Assembly (NCBI GenBank): GCA_012514865.1
Contig: JAAYZO010000382.1
Span: 1-6,302, forward strand
Reading direction: 5' to 3'
Source of the DNA: Lentisphaerota bacterium
GTDB taxonomy: Bacteria; Verrucomicrobiota; Lentisphaeria; Oligosphaerales; JAFGRS01
DNA: 6,302 nt
The position numbers were made by a program, and so were the translations under genes. The notes beneath the pieces were generated by a model that did no database searches, was not told the origin of the DNA, and saw only the letters and a program-made list of their open reading frames with translations. Shown here one piece after another: positions 1 through 5,830 of the stretch (the first letter of the stretch is position 1; each line of letters starts with the position of its first letter).

Positions 1-437
1 AGCGGGTAGATCCGCGTCGGGCCGCCCGGGAAGCCCGGCAGAGGACCGCGCACCACGGCGACGTCGTCGCGCTCGTTCGTGGTCAGGTCGAGACGCCGCA
101 GGGTCAGGGTGCCGCCGCGCAGGGCGGTGCGGTTGACGAGGTAGTACAGCCAGCGGCCATCCGGGCTGATCGAGGGCCCCGTGGCGCCCGTCTCGGTGGT
201 GACCGGCGTCAGCGACCCGCCCTGCTCGAGGTCACAGAGCAGATAGCGGTGCTCGGGGTCGTTCATGTCGCTCCCGTGCGCGTGCGCGGAACGGTGCACG
301 AGGAAGCGTCGCGAGTCGGGCGTGAAGATCTGCGCTTCCATGTAGATGTGCGCGCTGGGCACCGCCTCGCAGGTCAACTGCCAGACCTCGAGGTTACCCC
401 GTGCCTCCGGACTCAGCAGGTCGTCACGACGAATCAT
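1..437 (-). CDS. Oligogalacturonate-lyase-like / TolB-like beta-propeller protein, N-terminal part (gene continues past left edge)
   Basis: Reading the - strand from an ATG at 437 gives 145 uninterrupted codons to the window edge, beginning MIRRDDLLSPEARG. The start is supported by AAGGAG (complement of 447-452) nine bases upstream. Two propeller-blade motifs are visible: FTPDSRRFLV (residues 38-47) and SISPDGRWLYYL (about 89-100), each following a strand such as YLLCDLE. This is the PD40/WD40-like pattern of TolB and of oligogalacturonate lyase (pectate lyase family 22), a cytoplasmic enzyme that cleaves unsaturated pectin dimers. No signal peptide is seen, which suits a cytoplasmic protein. 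The catalytic and metal-binding histidines of the lyase lie mostly further downstream and cannot be checked, so activity is not shown; a non-enzymatic propeller is equally possible. The gene is divergent from the rnf operon and about 820 bp away, with no evident functional link. Confidence 0.75.
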   Translation of the reverse strand, partial: MIRRDDLLSPEARGNLEVWQLTCEAVPSAHIYMEAQIFTPDSRRFLVHRSAHAHGSDMNDPEHRYLLCDLEQGGSLTPVTTETGATGPSISPDGRWLYYLVNRTALRGGTLTLRRLDLTTNERDDVAVVRGPLPGFPGGPTRIYP

Positions 438-471
438 GGTGCCCGACTCCTTGACCAGGACTCTGGCGCGC

Positions 472-492
472 CCGCCGGCCGCCGGCCGGCGG
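472..492. repeat. Inverted repeat, 9-bp perfect stem
   Basis: CCGCCGGCC (472-480) and GGCCGGCGG (484-492) are perfect reverse complements around a 3-nt loop. The element sits 35 bases upstream of the - strand start codon. On the - strand this lies in the probable leader or promoter area of the propeller gene. The sequence is simple GC-rich DNA, so some of this symmetry may be chance. Confidence 0.6.
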
Positions 493-558
493 CGCCACCG
501 CCACCGCTACCCGCACCACTGTCGGGCCGCAAACCGCCCGCGTCAACACGCCGCCGAG

Positions 559-594
559 CCCGCCGGCGGGGTCGCCGAGCCGAGACTCGGCGAC
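559..594. repeat. Palindrome CCCGCCGGCGGG followed by a 9-bp inverted repeat
   Basis: Positions 559-570 form a perfect 12-bp palindrome. Directly after it, GTCGCCGAG (571-579) and CTCGGCGAC (586-594) form a 9-bp perfect stem with a 6-nt loop. There is no T-run on either side, so an ordinary intrinsic terminator is unlikely. The role is unknown: a protein-binding site or RNA structure are both possible. Confidence 0.6.
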
Positions 595-603
595 TCCGGA
601 GAA

Positions 604-624
604 GCGCCACTCGGCTCGTGGCGC
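604..624. repeat. Inverted repeat, 7-bp perfect stem
   Basis: GCGCCAC (604-610) pairs perfectly with GTGGCGC (618-624) around a 7-nt loop. It lies ten bases after the preceding inverted repeat, so the two form a closely spaced pair of hairpins. Function unknown. Confidence 0.5.
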
Positions 625-667
625 CTACCCACGCCCCCCAGCCAGACAGGTCGCGCCCTCCCTGTGG

Positions 668-689
668 CCCTCGCCTGCGTCGGCGAGGG
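668..689. repeat. Inverted repeat, 8-bp perfect stem
   Basis: CCCTCGCC (668-675) and GGCGAGGG (682-689) are perfect reverse complements around a 6-nt loop. It is the last of the series of perfect hairpins before the tandem array begins at 710. No T-run follows. Function unknown. Confidence 0.5.
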
Positions 690-709
690 GCGGGGAGAGT
701 TGGGCTTTG

Positions 710-961
710 GGCAGGCCATTGCCATCGAGACCTGTCGAGACCTGTCCACGCCCGCTCAAGTCGGCGTGGGGCGTTCGCCGTTCGGCAGGCCATTGCCATC
801 GAGACCTGTCGAGACCTGTCGAAACCTGTCGACGCCCGCTCACGTCGGCGTGGGGCGTTCGCCGTTCGGCGGGCCATTGCCATCGAGACCTGTCGAGACC
901 TGTCGAGACCTGTCGAAACCTGTCGACGCCCGCTCACGTCGGCGTGGGGCGTTCGCCGTTC
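710..961. repeat. Three-copy tandem array of 74, 84 and 94 bp with a nested 10-bp repeat (2, 3 and 4 units)
   Basis: Copy 1 is 710-783, copy 2 is 784-867 and copy 3 is 868-961, abutting exactly. Each copy opens with a GGC[A/G]GGCCATTGCCATC block. A run of the 10-mer GAGACCTGTC follows, the last unit being GAAACCTGTC in copies 2 and 3. Each then closes with a conserved segment from the CACGCCCGCTC/GACGCCCGCTC block to CGCCGTTC. The runs are 727-746 (2 units), 801-830 (3 units) and 885-924 (4 units), so copy length grows by exactly one unit each time. Apart from unit number, copies 2 and 3 differ at one base (787 versus 871); copy 1 also differs at two bases in its closing segment. GGCGTTCCCAT from 962 may be the stub of a fourth copy. 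The closing segment can fold, for example CCACGCC/GGCGTGG in copy 1. There are no unique spacers, so this is not a CRISPR array. Confidence 0.95.
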
Positions 962-976
962 GGCGTTCCCATCTCC

Positions 977-1021
977 CTGTCCATACTGTCCATACTGTCC
1001 ACGCTGTCCACGCTGTCCACT
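977..1021. repeat. Five-unit 9-bp tandem repeat (CTGTCCAnn)
   Basis: Five consecutive 9-mers run CTGTCCATA twice, CTGTCCACG twice, then CTGTCCACT once. The spelling changes in blocks, which suggests slippage or unit duplication. The CTGTC core is shared with the 10-mer of the array just upstream. The last unit ends 44 bases before the candidate -35 box of the rnf promoter. Confidence 0.9.
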
Positions 1022-1037
1022 GCCTGCCCGCCCCCGG

Positions 1038-1060
1038 CGGCCAAGCGTGACGCTTGGCCG
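1038..1060. promoter_or_regulatory. Perfect 10-bp-stem palindrome just upstream of the rnf promoter (candidate operator)
   Basis: CGGCCAAGCG (1038-1047) and CGCTTGGCCG (1051-1060) are exact reverse complements around TGA. The symmetry can extend outward by three more pairs in RNA if one G-U is allowed (1037/1061, then 1036/1062 and 1035/1063). It ends five bases before the candidate -35 box. That position suits a transcription-factor site. As RNA it would be a strong hairpin, but no T-run follows on the + strand and no gene upstream reads in that direction, so a terminator is less likely. The binding protein is unknown. Confidence 0.55.
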
Positions 1061-1065
1061 TCGAC

Positions 1066-1093
1066 TTGTCACGAGGGCGCGCCGTGCTAGAGT
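1066..1093 (+). promoter_or_regulatory. Candidate sigma70-type promoter of the rnf operon (extended -10)
   Basis: TTGTCA at 1066-1071 matches the -35 consensus at five of six positions. TAGAGT at 1088-1093 matches the -10 consensus at four of six, after a 16-nt spacer. TG at 1085-1086, one base before the -10 box, gives an extended -10 element. Transcription would begin near 1100, leaving a leader of about 160 nt before rnfA. It is the best match I see in this GC-rich region, but it is prediction only. Confidence 0.5.
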
Positions 1094-1099
1094 ACCGCT

Positions 1100-1260
1100 T
1101 TGTAGTCTTGCTCTGCCCGCGTCGCGCTCCGGCGGGGTTGCCGGATAGCCGACCGAGCGGGCTCCCCACCGGCCGATCACGTCGACGCGTCTGCGAACGG
1201 GTGATGTGTTGTGTCCGGACGTGAAGCAGTCCGTGTCGCCGAACAGGAGCACTGCAGGCG
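1100..1260 (+). promoter_or_regulatory. Predicted 5' leader of the rnf mRNA
   Basis: About 160 nt separate the predicted transcription start from the rnfA start codon. A nested fold is possible: outer stem GCCCGC (1115-1120) with GCGGGC (1157-1162), inner hairpin CCGGC (1129-1133) with GCCGG (1140-1144). I recognise no known riboswitch consensus. The leader ends with AGGAG (1245-1249), 11 bases before the rnfA ATG. Any regulatory role is speculative. Confidence 0.3.
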
Positions 1261-1839
1261 ATGAGAGAGTATGTCGCGCTGGTCATCGGGGCGATTCTGG
1301 TCAACAACTTCGTCCTGAACCGCTTTCTGGGCATCTGTCCGTTTCTAGGCGTCTCGAAGCGCATCGACACCGCCCTTGGCATGGGCGGCGCGGTGGTCTT
1401 CGTGATGACGTTGGCCAGCCTGTGCACCGCCATGGTGTACCGCCTGCTCCTGGTGCCTTTCGGCATCGAGTTCATGTCGACGATCGTCTTCATTCTGGTG
1501 ATTGCGGCACTGGTGCAGGTCCTCGAGATCCTGATGCAGCTCTTCAGTCCGGGCCTGTACCGCGCCCTGGGCATCTACCTGCCCCTGATCACGACCAACT
1601 GTGCCGTTCTGGGTGTGGCGGTCCTCTCGGTCAAGAGCGACTACGGCATTCTCAAGACCACGGTCTTCGGCTGCGCCTCGGCAGTCGGTTTCAGCCTGGC
1701 GCTGGTGTTGTTTGCCAGCCTTCGTGAGAAGCTCGAACTGGCGCAGGTGCCGGTCTGCATGCGCGGCACGGCCATTGCCCTGGTGACCGCGGGGCTGCTG
1801 GCGATGGCATTTATGGGCTTCGCGGGTCTGGGTGGCTGA
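1261..1839 (+). CDS. rnfA: Rnf complex membrane subunit RnfA
   Basis: RnfA is an integral membrane subunit of the ferredoxin:NAD+ oxidoreductase and is homologous to RnfE and to NqrE/NqrD of Na+-NQR. The 192-residue product has the family's usual length and is hydrophobic throughout, consistent with six membrane helices. The N-terminus (MREYVALVIGAILVNNFVLN) is typical. The two signature cysteines are present: Cys26 in FLGICPFLGVS and Cys114 in ITTNCAVLGVA. In the family these pair with the equivalent cysteines of RnfE to hold a [2Fe-2S] cluster in the middle of the membrane. The ATG at 1261 follows AGGAG with an 11-nt gap, slightly long. It is the first gene of the operon, behind the promoter candidate at 1066-1093, and rnfB begins 50 nt downstream. 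Identification is secure. Confidence 0.97.
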   Translation: MREYVALVIGAILVNNFVLNRFLGICPFLGVSKRIDTALGMGGAVVFVMTLASLCTAMVYRLLLVPFGIEFMSTIVFILVIAALVQVLEILMQLFSPGLYRALGIYLPLITTNCAVLGVAVLSVKSDYGILKTTVFGCASAVGFSLALVLFASLREKLELAQVPVCMRGTAIALVTAGLLAMAFMGFAGLGG

Positions 1840-1889
1840 AGGTCCAGGCCGGGGGCGATGGCGCCTCCGACTGCAAGCAGGATACCGAC

Positions 1890-2738
1890 ATGAGTCCTCA
1901 GGTCGTACAGGCAATCTGGGCGGTGGTCTGGCTGCTGGTCGCCGGCGCGCTGTCCGGTCTGATCATCGGCGTCGTCGTCAAGGTCTTCGGGGCCGAGCCC
2001 GACCCGCGCCTGGAGGAAGTCGAGGGCCTCCTGCCGGGCGCCAACTGCGGCGCCTGCGGCTACGCCGGCTGTGCGGCCTTTGCGGCGGCCCTGGTCTCGG
2101 GCAAGGCCAAGGACCCGGGCGTCTGTCCCTCGAGCAACCCGGCGGCGGTGGCGCGCATCTGCGCCGTGCTCGGTCTGACCGCGTCGGAGCGCCAGCCGAA
2201 GGTCGCCGTGGTGATGTGCGGCGGTGACCGCGACCACGCCCAGGATGCGGCGCTCTACAACGGCGTCGCCGACTGCAAGGACGCGATGATGGTCGCCGGC
2301 GGCGCCAAGGGCTGCCGCTATGGCTGTCTGGGCCTGGCGACCTGCGCCCGGGCCTGCCCGTTCCAGGCCATCGAGATCACCCCCACCGGCATCGCCCTGG
2401 TCCACCCCGAGCGTTGCACCGGCTGCGGCAAGTGCGTCGCCTCCTGCCCGCGTCAGCTCATCCGCCTGGTGCCACGCCGGGCGACGGTCCACGTCCTCTG
2501 CAGCTCGCCGGCCAAGGGCCCGGTGAAGCGCGCCGTCTGCCAGCGTGCCTGCATCGCCTGCCGCAAGTGCGTCAAGGCCGCCGGCGAGGAGCACATGAGC
2601 ATGAAGGGCTTCCTGGCCGTGGTGAACTACAACGACCCGCCGCCCGACAGCGTGGCAGCGGAGTGCCCGACGGGCTGCCTGGTGGCGGCCGGCGGCGGTG
2701 CCCGTACCGACGCAGAAGCCGAGGTGGCCCATGCCTAA
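1890..2738 (+). CDS. rnfB: Rnf complex iron-sulfur subunit RnfB (long form with degenerate C-terminal ferredoxin domain)
   Basis: RnfB is the subunit that takes electrons from reduced ferredoxin. The 282-residue product starts with one membrane helix (about residues 9-33). A four-cysteine Fes domain follows (Cys53, 56, 61 and 79, in NCGACGYAGC...GVCP), then a two-cluster ferredoxin domain with YGCLGLATCARACPF (Cys142, 146, 152, 156) and CTGCGKCVASCP (Cys176, 179, 182, 186). A third section holds Cys217, CIACRKC (221, 224, 227) and CPTGC (259, 263). E. coli RsxB is about 190 residues, so this is the long form known from Clostridia and other anaerobes, with 22 cysteines. In the third section the residues expected to bind the second cluster are replaced (Ala231 and the 249-255 stretch), so only one cluster site remains there. 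The ATG at 1890 has AGGA seven bases upstream; the end overlaps rnfC by 8 nt. Confidence 0.97.
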   Translation: MSPQVVQAIWAVVWLLVAGALSGLIIGVVVKVFGAEPDPRLEEVEGLLPGANCGACGYAGCAAFAAALVSGKAKDPGVCPSSNPAAVARICAVLGLTASERQPKVAVVMCGGDRDHAQDAALYNGVADCKDAMMVAGGAKGCRYGCLGLATCARACPFQAIEITPTGIALVHPERCTGCGKCVASCPRQLIRLVPRRATVHVLCSSPAKGPVKRAVCQRACIACRKCVKAAGEEHMSMKGFLAVVNYNDPPPDSVAAECPTGCLVAAGGGARTDAEAEVAHA

Positions 2739-4071
2739 ACCCGTCTATTTCAGCGGCGGTGTGCACCCCCACGAGGGCAAGGCTCCGACGGCCGCGGCGC
2801 CGATTGCCGCGGCGCCGCTGCTGCCGCTCTACACGGTGCCGTTTCAGCAGCACATCGGCGCGCCGCCGAAGCCGGTGGTGGCCAAGGGCGACCGCGTCCT
2901 TCGCGGCCAGGTCCTGGCCGAGGCCAACGGCGTCGTCTCGGCGCCGGTGCACGCCCCGACCAGCGGTGTCGTGAAGGACATCGTCGACATCGCCAGTCCG
3001 ATGGGTCGCCTCGGCCCGTCGGTGCTCCTCGAGGCGGATGGCCAGGACACGCCCGCCGAGCCGCTGGCGCCGATCGCCGCCTGGCAGGAGGCCGCTCCGG
3101 AGGCCCTGCGCCAGCGCATCGCCGAGGCCGGCATCGTCGGCATGGGCGGCGCCGCCTTCCCGGCTGCCGTGAAGCTCGCCCCGCCGCCCTCCAAGCGCAT
3201 CGACACCCTCATCCTCAACGGCGTCGAGTGCGAGCCCTGCCTGACCGCCGACCACCGCCTCATGCTCGAGGCCCCGGAGCCGATCCTGACCGGCGCCCTG
3301 ATCATGGCGCGCATCCTCGGCGTCAAGACCATCCTCGTCGGCATCGAACAGAACAAGCCCGACGCCATCGCCCTGCTCGGCGCCGCCGCGGCGCCGCTCG
3401 GCATCCAGGTGCAGGGCCTGCGCGTGCGCTACCCGCAGGGCGCCGAGAAGCAGCTCATCTACGCCCTCACCGGCCGCAAGGTCCCGACCGGCGGCCTGCC
3501 CATGGATGTCGGCGTCGTGGTGCAGAATGTCGGCACCTCCGCGGCCGTCGTGGCAGCCGTCCGCGAGGGCACGCCGCTGTACGAGCGCGTCACCACCATC
3601 ACCGGCACGCCCGTCGCCAGCCCCGGCAACTGGCGCCTGCGCGTCGGGACCTCCTACGCCAAGGCCATCGAGCTGGCCGGCGGCATCACCGGCGACACTG
3701 CCAAGGTCATCTCCGGCGGTCCCATGATGGGCTTCTCGGTCTACGACCTCGAGACCCCGGTGATGAAGAACACCAGCGGCATCCTGCTGATGGCGCCGTC
3801 CGAAGTCAGCCAGTACCAGAGCCACGCCTGCATCCGCTGCGGGCGCTGCATCGACGCCTGCCCGATGCACATCATGGCCGAGGCCCTCAGCGTGCAGATC
3901 GAGAACGAACGCTACGACCTGGCCGAGCGCACCCGCGTGCTGGACTGCATCGAGTGCGGCTGCTGCGCCTACGCCTGCCCGGCCCACCGGCCCCTGGTGC
4001 AGCACATGCGGCGCGCCAAGCAGGAGGTCCTCGCCCGGCGACGCGCCCGTGAGGCCCAAGCCAAGCAGTGA
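2731..4071 (+). CDS. rnfC: Rnf complex NADH-binding, FMN and iron-sulfur subunit RnfC
   Basis: RnfC is the peripheral cytoplasmic subunit that exchanges electrons with NAD+/NADH. The 446-residue product has, in order: an N-terminal FSGGVHPHEGK segment; a lipoyl/biotin-like domain (about residues 40-90, with VLRGQVLAEANG); the glycine-rich GIVGMGGAAFPAAVKL (134-149) and NGVECEP (163-169), both typical of the FMN/NADH fold shared with the 51-kDa subunit of complex I; an SLBB-type region; and two [4Fe-4S] motifs, CIRCGRCIDACP (Cys367, 370, 373, 377) and CIECGCCAYACP (Cys406, 409, 412, 416). The C-terminal tail is short and basic (QEVLARRRAREAQAKQ), without the long Ala/Lys-rich extension of some proteobacterial RnfC. 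The ATG at 2731, preceded by GAGG (2721-2724) and overlapping the rnfB stop, was chosen over an in-frame GTG at 2698 that would add 11 unconserved residues. Translation is probably coupled to rnfB. Confidence 0.97.
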   Translation: MPKPVYFSGGVHPHEGKAPTAAAPIAAAPLLPLYTVPFQQHIGAPPKPVVAKGDRVLRGQVLAEANGVVSAPVHAPTSGVVKDIVDIASPMGRLGPSVLLEADGQDTPAEPLAPIAAWQEAAPEALRQRIAEAGIVGMGGAAFPAAVKLAPPPSKRIDTLILNGVECEPCLTADHRLMLEAPEPILTGALIMARILGVKTILVGIEQNKPDAIALLGAAAAPLGIQVQGLRVRYPQGAEKQLIYALTGRKVPTGGLPMDVGVVVQNVGTSAAVVAAVREGTPLYERVTTITGTPVASPGNWRLRVGTSYAKAIELAGGITGDTAKVISGGPMMGFSVYDLETPVMKNTSGILLMAPSEVSQYQSHACIRCGRCIDACPMHIMAEALSVQIENERYDLAERTRVLDCIECGCCAYACPAHRPLVQHMRRAKQEVLARRRAREAQAKQ

Positions 4072-4094
4072 GTCCGCGAGACGTGGAGTTGACG

Positions 4095-5138
4095 ATGTCG
4101 GATACGGCTATCAGACTGCCAGACCCGCGACGCCTGGTGGTGAGCAGCTCGCCGCACGCACACAGCGGCGAGGACGTCCGCGCCATCATGCTGACGGTGG
4201 TCGTGGCGCTCCTCCCGGCCTGCCTGGCCGGTGTCTGGGTCTTCGGTCCGCGGGCCCTGCTGGTCCTGGCGGTCTGCAGCCTCAGCGCCGTGCTCACGGA
4301 GGCCGTCCTGGCGCGCCTGATGCAGCGCCCGGTGCGTCTCAGCGATGGCAGCGCCCTGCTCACCGGGATGCTCCTGGGCATGAATCTCAGCGCCGGCACG
4401 CCGCTGTGGATCAGCGCCATCGGCGGCGTCATCGCCATCGGCCTGGGCAAGATGATCTACGGCGGCCTCGGCTATAACCCCTTCAACCCCGCCCTGGTCG
4501 GCCGTGTCGCCCTGCTCCTGGCCTTCCCGAGTGCCCTGACCACCTGGGTCAAGCCCTGCGGCCCGGGCGGCTGGGCCGCCCCGGTCGACGGCATGACCGC
4601 GGCCACGCCGCTGGGTCAGTTCGCCATGGCCGGCGGCTGGATTCCGGAGCAGGTCCTGACCGTCGCCGGCAACCCGATCGGCCTGCGCGAGTGCTTCCTC
4701 GGCAACATCGGCGGCTGCCTCGGCGAGACCAGCGCCCTGGCCCTGCTCATCGGCGGGATCTTCCTCATCGCCCGACGCCTCATCCGCTGGCAGGTGCCCC
4801 TCGGCTTCATCGGCACCGTCGCCATCATCACCGCCATCGCCCACGCCGCCGCGCCCGACCGCTATGCGCCGGCCGCCTTCCACCTCCTCACCGGCGGGCT
4901 CTTCCTCGGAGCCTTCTTCATGGCCACCGATATGGTCACCTCGCCGATGGGACGCCTCGGCGGCCTCATCTTCGGCGTCGGCTGCGGCCTGATCACCTGC
5001 GTCATCCGCCTCTGGGGGAGCTACCCCGAGGGCGTCAGCTTCTCGATCCTCATCATGAATGCCCTCACCCCCCTGATCGACCGCTGGACGGCCGGCAAGC
5101 CCTTCGGCAGCGTCCCGGCCAAGGGAGCCGCGTCATGA
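4095..5138 (+). CDS. rnfD: Rnf complex flavin-bearing membrane subunit RnfD
   Basis: RnfD is the multi-helix membrane subunit homologous to NqrB and is thought to be central to ion translocation. The 347-residue product is of normal length and has about ten hydrophobic segments. Recognisable family motifs are SSPHAHSGEDVRAIM near the N-terminus, GLGYNPFNPALVGR (NPFNPA at 128-133) and LGNIGGCLGETSALALLIGG (202-221). DGMTAATPL (165-173) fits the ApbE flavinylation consensus D-x-x-[ST]-[AG]-A-T, so FMN should be attached through a phosphoester to Thr171. The ATG at 4095, six bases after GGAG (4085-4088), gives the conventional N-terminus. An in-frame GTG at 4068 overlapping the rnfC stop would add nine residues and is less likely. 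The gap to rnfC is 23 nt and the stop overlaps the rnfG start (ATGA). The flavin transferase ApbE is not encoded in the window. Confidence 0.97.
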   Translation: MSDTAIRLPDPRRLVVSSSPHAHSGEDVRAIMLTVVVALLPACLAGVWVFGPRALLVLAVCSLSAVLTEAVLARLMQRPVRLSDGSALLTGMLLGMNLSAGTPLWISAIGGVIAIGLGKMIYGGLGYNPFNPALVGRVALLLAFPSALTTWVKPCGPGGWAAPVDGMTAATPLGQFAMAGGWIPEQVLTVAGNPIGLRECFLGNIGGCLGETSALALLIGGIFLIARRLIRWQVPLGFIGTVAIITAIAHAAAPDRYAPAAFHLLTGGLFLGAFFMATDMVTSPMGRLGGLIFGVGCGLITCVIRLWGSYPEGVSFSILIMNALTPLIDRWTAGKPFGSVPAKGAAS

Positions 5139-5821
5139 AACAGACCGCCCGCCTGACCGTCGTGCTCGGCACGACCTGCCTCATCGCCTCCATCGTCCTC
5201 GCCGTGGGGAACCTCCTCACCGAGGTGCCCCGTCAGCAGGCCGAATCGCGCGAGCGCCAGCGCAACCTCCGCGTCGTCCTGCCGGAGTTCGCCAATGACC
5301 CCCTGCGCGATGCCGTGACGCTGACCACGCGTACCCCGGGAAACAGCGCCGACTCCACGGTGAGCTTCTACCCCGCCCGCGACGCCGAGCAGGGCGGACG
5401 CCTCATCGCCTTCGCCGCCGAGGCCACCTCGAGCCTCGGCTACGGCGGCGCGGTGACGGTCCTCGCCGGCGTCCAGCCCGACGGCACCCTCATGCAGGTC
5501 CTCGTCACCGGCCACTCGGAGACACCCGGCCTCGGCACCCGCGTCACCGACCGCACGCGCACCCGCTACCTCTGGGAGGCGTTCTCGAAGGACCTGCCCG
5601 CAGGCCTGGCGCCGTCGGTGTACCTCGACCAGTTCACCGGCCGCGCCGCCGCCGCCCTGGCCGGTCCCGACTTCCGCCTCGTCAAGAGCGCCGCCGAGGT
5701 CACCGACAGCAGCGTCCTGGCCATCAGCGGCGCCACCGTCAGCAGCCGCGCCGTCGCCGACGCGGTCCAGCAGATCTGCAGCGCCTTCAACCAGCACCGG
5801 CAGACCCTGACCCAGCCCTGA
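5135..5821 (+). CDS. rnfG: Rnf complex covalent-FMN subunit RnfG
   Basis: RnfG, the NqrC homologue, is anchored by one N-terminal helix and exposes an FMN-binding domain outside the cytoplasmic membrane. The 228-residue product has a hydrophobic anchor at about residues 9-29 (GTTCLIASIVLAVGNLL) and the conserved GHSETPGLGTRV (126-137). Near its C-terminus is SGATVSSRAV, where Thr201 is the expected FMN attachment site. The residue usually aspartate three places before the Ser of SGAT is Leu195 here (LAISGAT rather than DAISGAT), which is unusual for an ApbE substrate. The ATG at 5135 overlaps the rnfD stop by four bases and has GGGAG (5123-5127) seven bases upstream, so translational coupling is likely. 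The frame stays open upstream to about 4691, but that part is a shadow inside rnfD. The gap to rnfE is 48 nt and contains a hairpin. Confidence 0.95.
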   Translation: MKQTARLTVVLGTTCLIASIVLAVGNLLTEVPRQQAESRERQRNLRVVLPEFANDPLRDAVTLTTRTPGNSADSTVSFYPARDAEQGGRLIAFAAEATSSLGYGGAVTVLAGVQPDGTLMQVLVTGHSETPGLGTRVTDRTRTRYLWEAFSKDLPAGLAPSVYLDQFTGRAAAALAGPDFRLVKSAAEVTDSSVLAISGATVSSRAVADAVQQICSAFNQHRQTLTQP

Positions 5822-5830
5822 GAGCCACCC

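Larger units (their letters stand above)
438..1260. other. Repeat- and hairpin-rich divergent intergenic region without a gene
   Basis: No convincing coding region lies between the two divergent start codons. Several long open frames cross it on both strands, but they are rich in Arg, Pro, Ala and Ser, overlap each other in different frames, repeat wherever the DNA repeats, and have no good ribosome binding site. This is what GC-rich, stop-poor DNA produces. The region should hold the promoters of both flanking genes. It contains hairpins in 472-689, two kinds of tandem repeat in 710-1021, a palindrome at 1038-1060, a promoter candidate at 1066-1093 and the rnf leader. No clear promoter for the - strand gene was found in 453-709, which is very GC-rich. 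Confidence 0.8.

Noticed and set aside
710..1021. CRISPR array
   Set aside because: The repeats abut directly, with no unique spacers of constant length, and no cas genes are visible.
1038..1060. Intrinsic terminator
   Set aside because: The stem is strong but no T-run follows on the + strand, and there is no + strand gene upstream to terminate. For the divergent - strand gene it lies upstream of the start.
249..1252. Long open frames on both strands across the intergenic region (up to about 300 codons)
   Set aside because: They overlap each other, are Arg/Pro/Ser-rich, repeat in step with the DNA repeats, are read in several frames at once, and have no good ribosome binding site. The tandem units simply lack stop codons.
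1100..1260. Known riboswitch (for example cobalamin or Na+ type) in the rnf leader
   Set aside because: I see no recognisable conserved core; only generic GC stems are present.
2698..2730. GTG start for rnfC at 2698
   Set aside because: It would add 11 residues unlike the family N-terminus. The ATG at 2731 has a ribosome binding site and gives the usual MPKPVYFSGGVHPH start.
4068..4094. GTG start for rnfD at 4068, overlapping the rnfC stop
   Set aside because: The overlap is attractive for coupling, but the ATG at 4095 has a well-spaced GGAG and gives the usual protein length. The alternative remains possible.
1345..5797. Long - strand open frames opposite the rnf genes
   Set aside because: They mirror the strong third-position G/C bias of the + strand genes and show no recognisable domains or plausible start signals.
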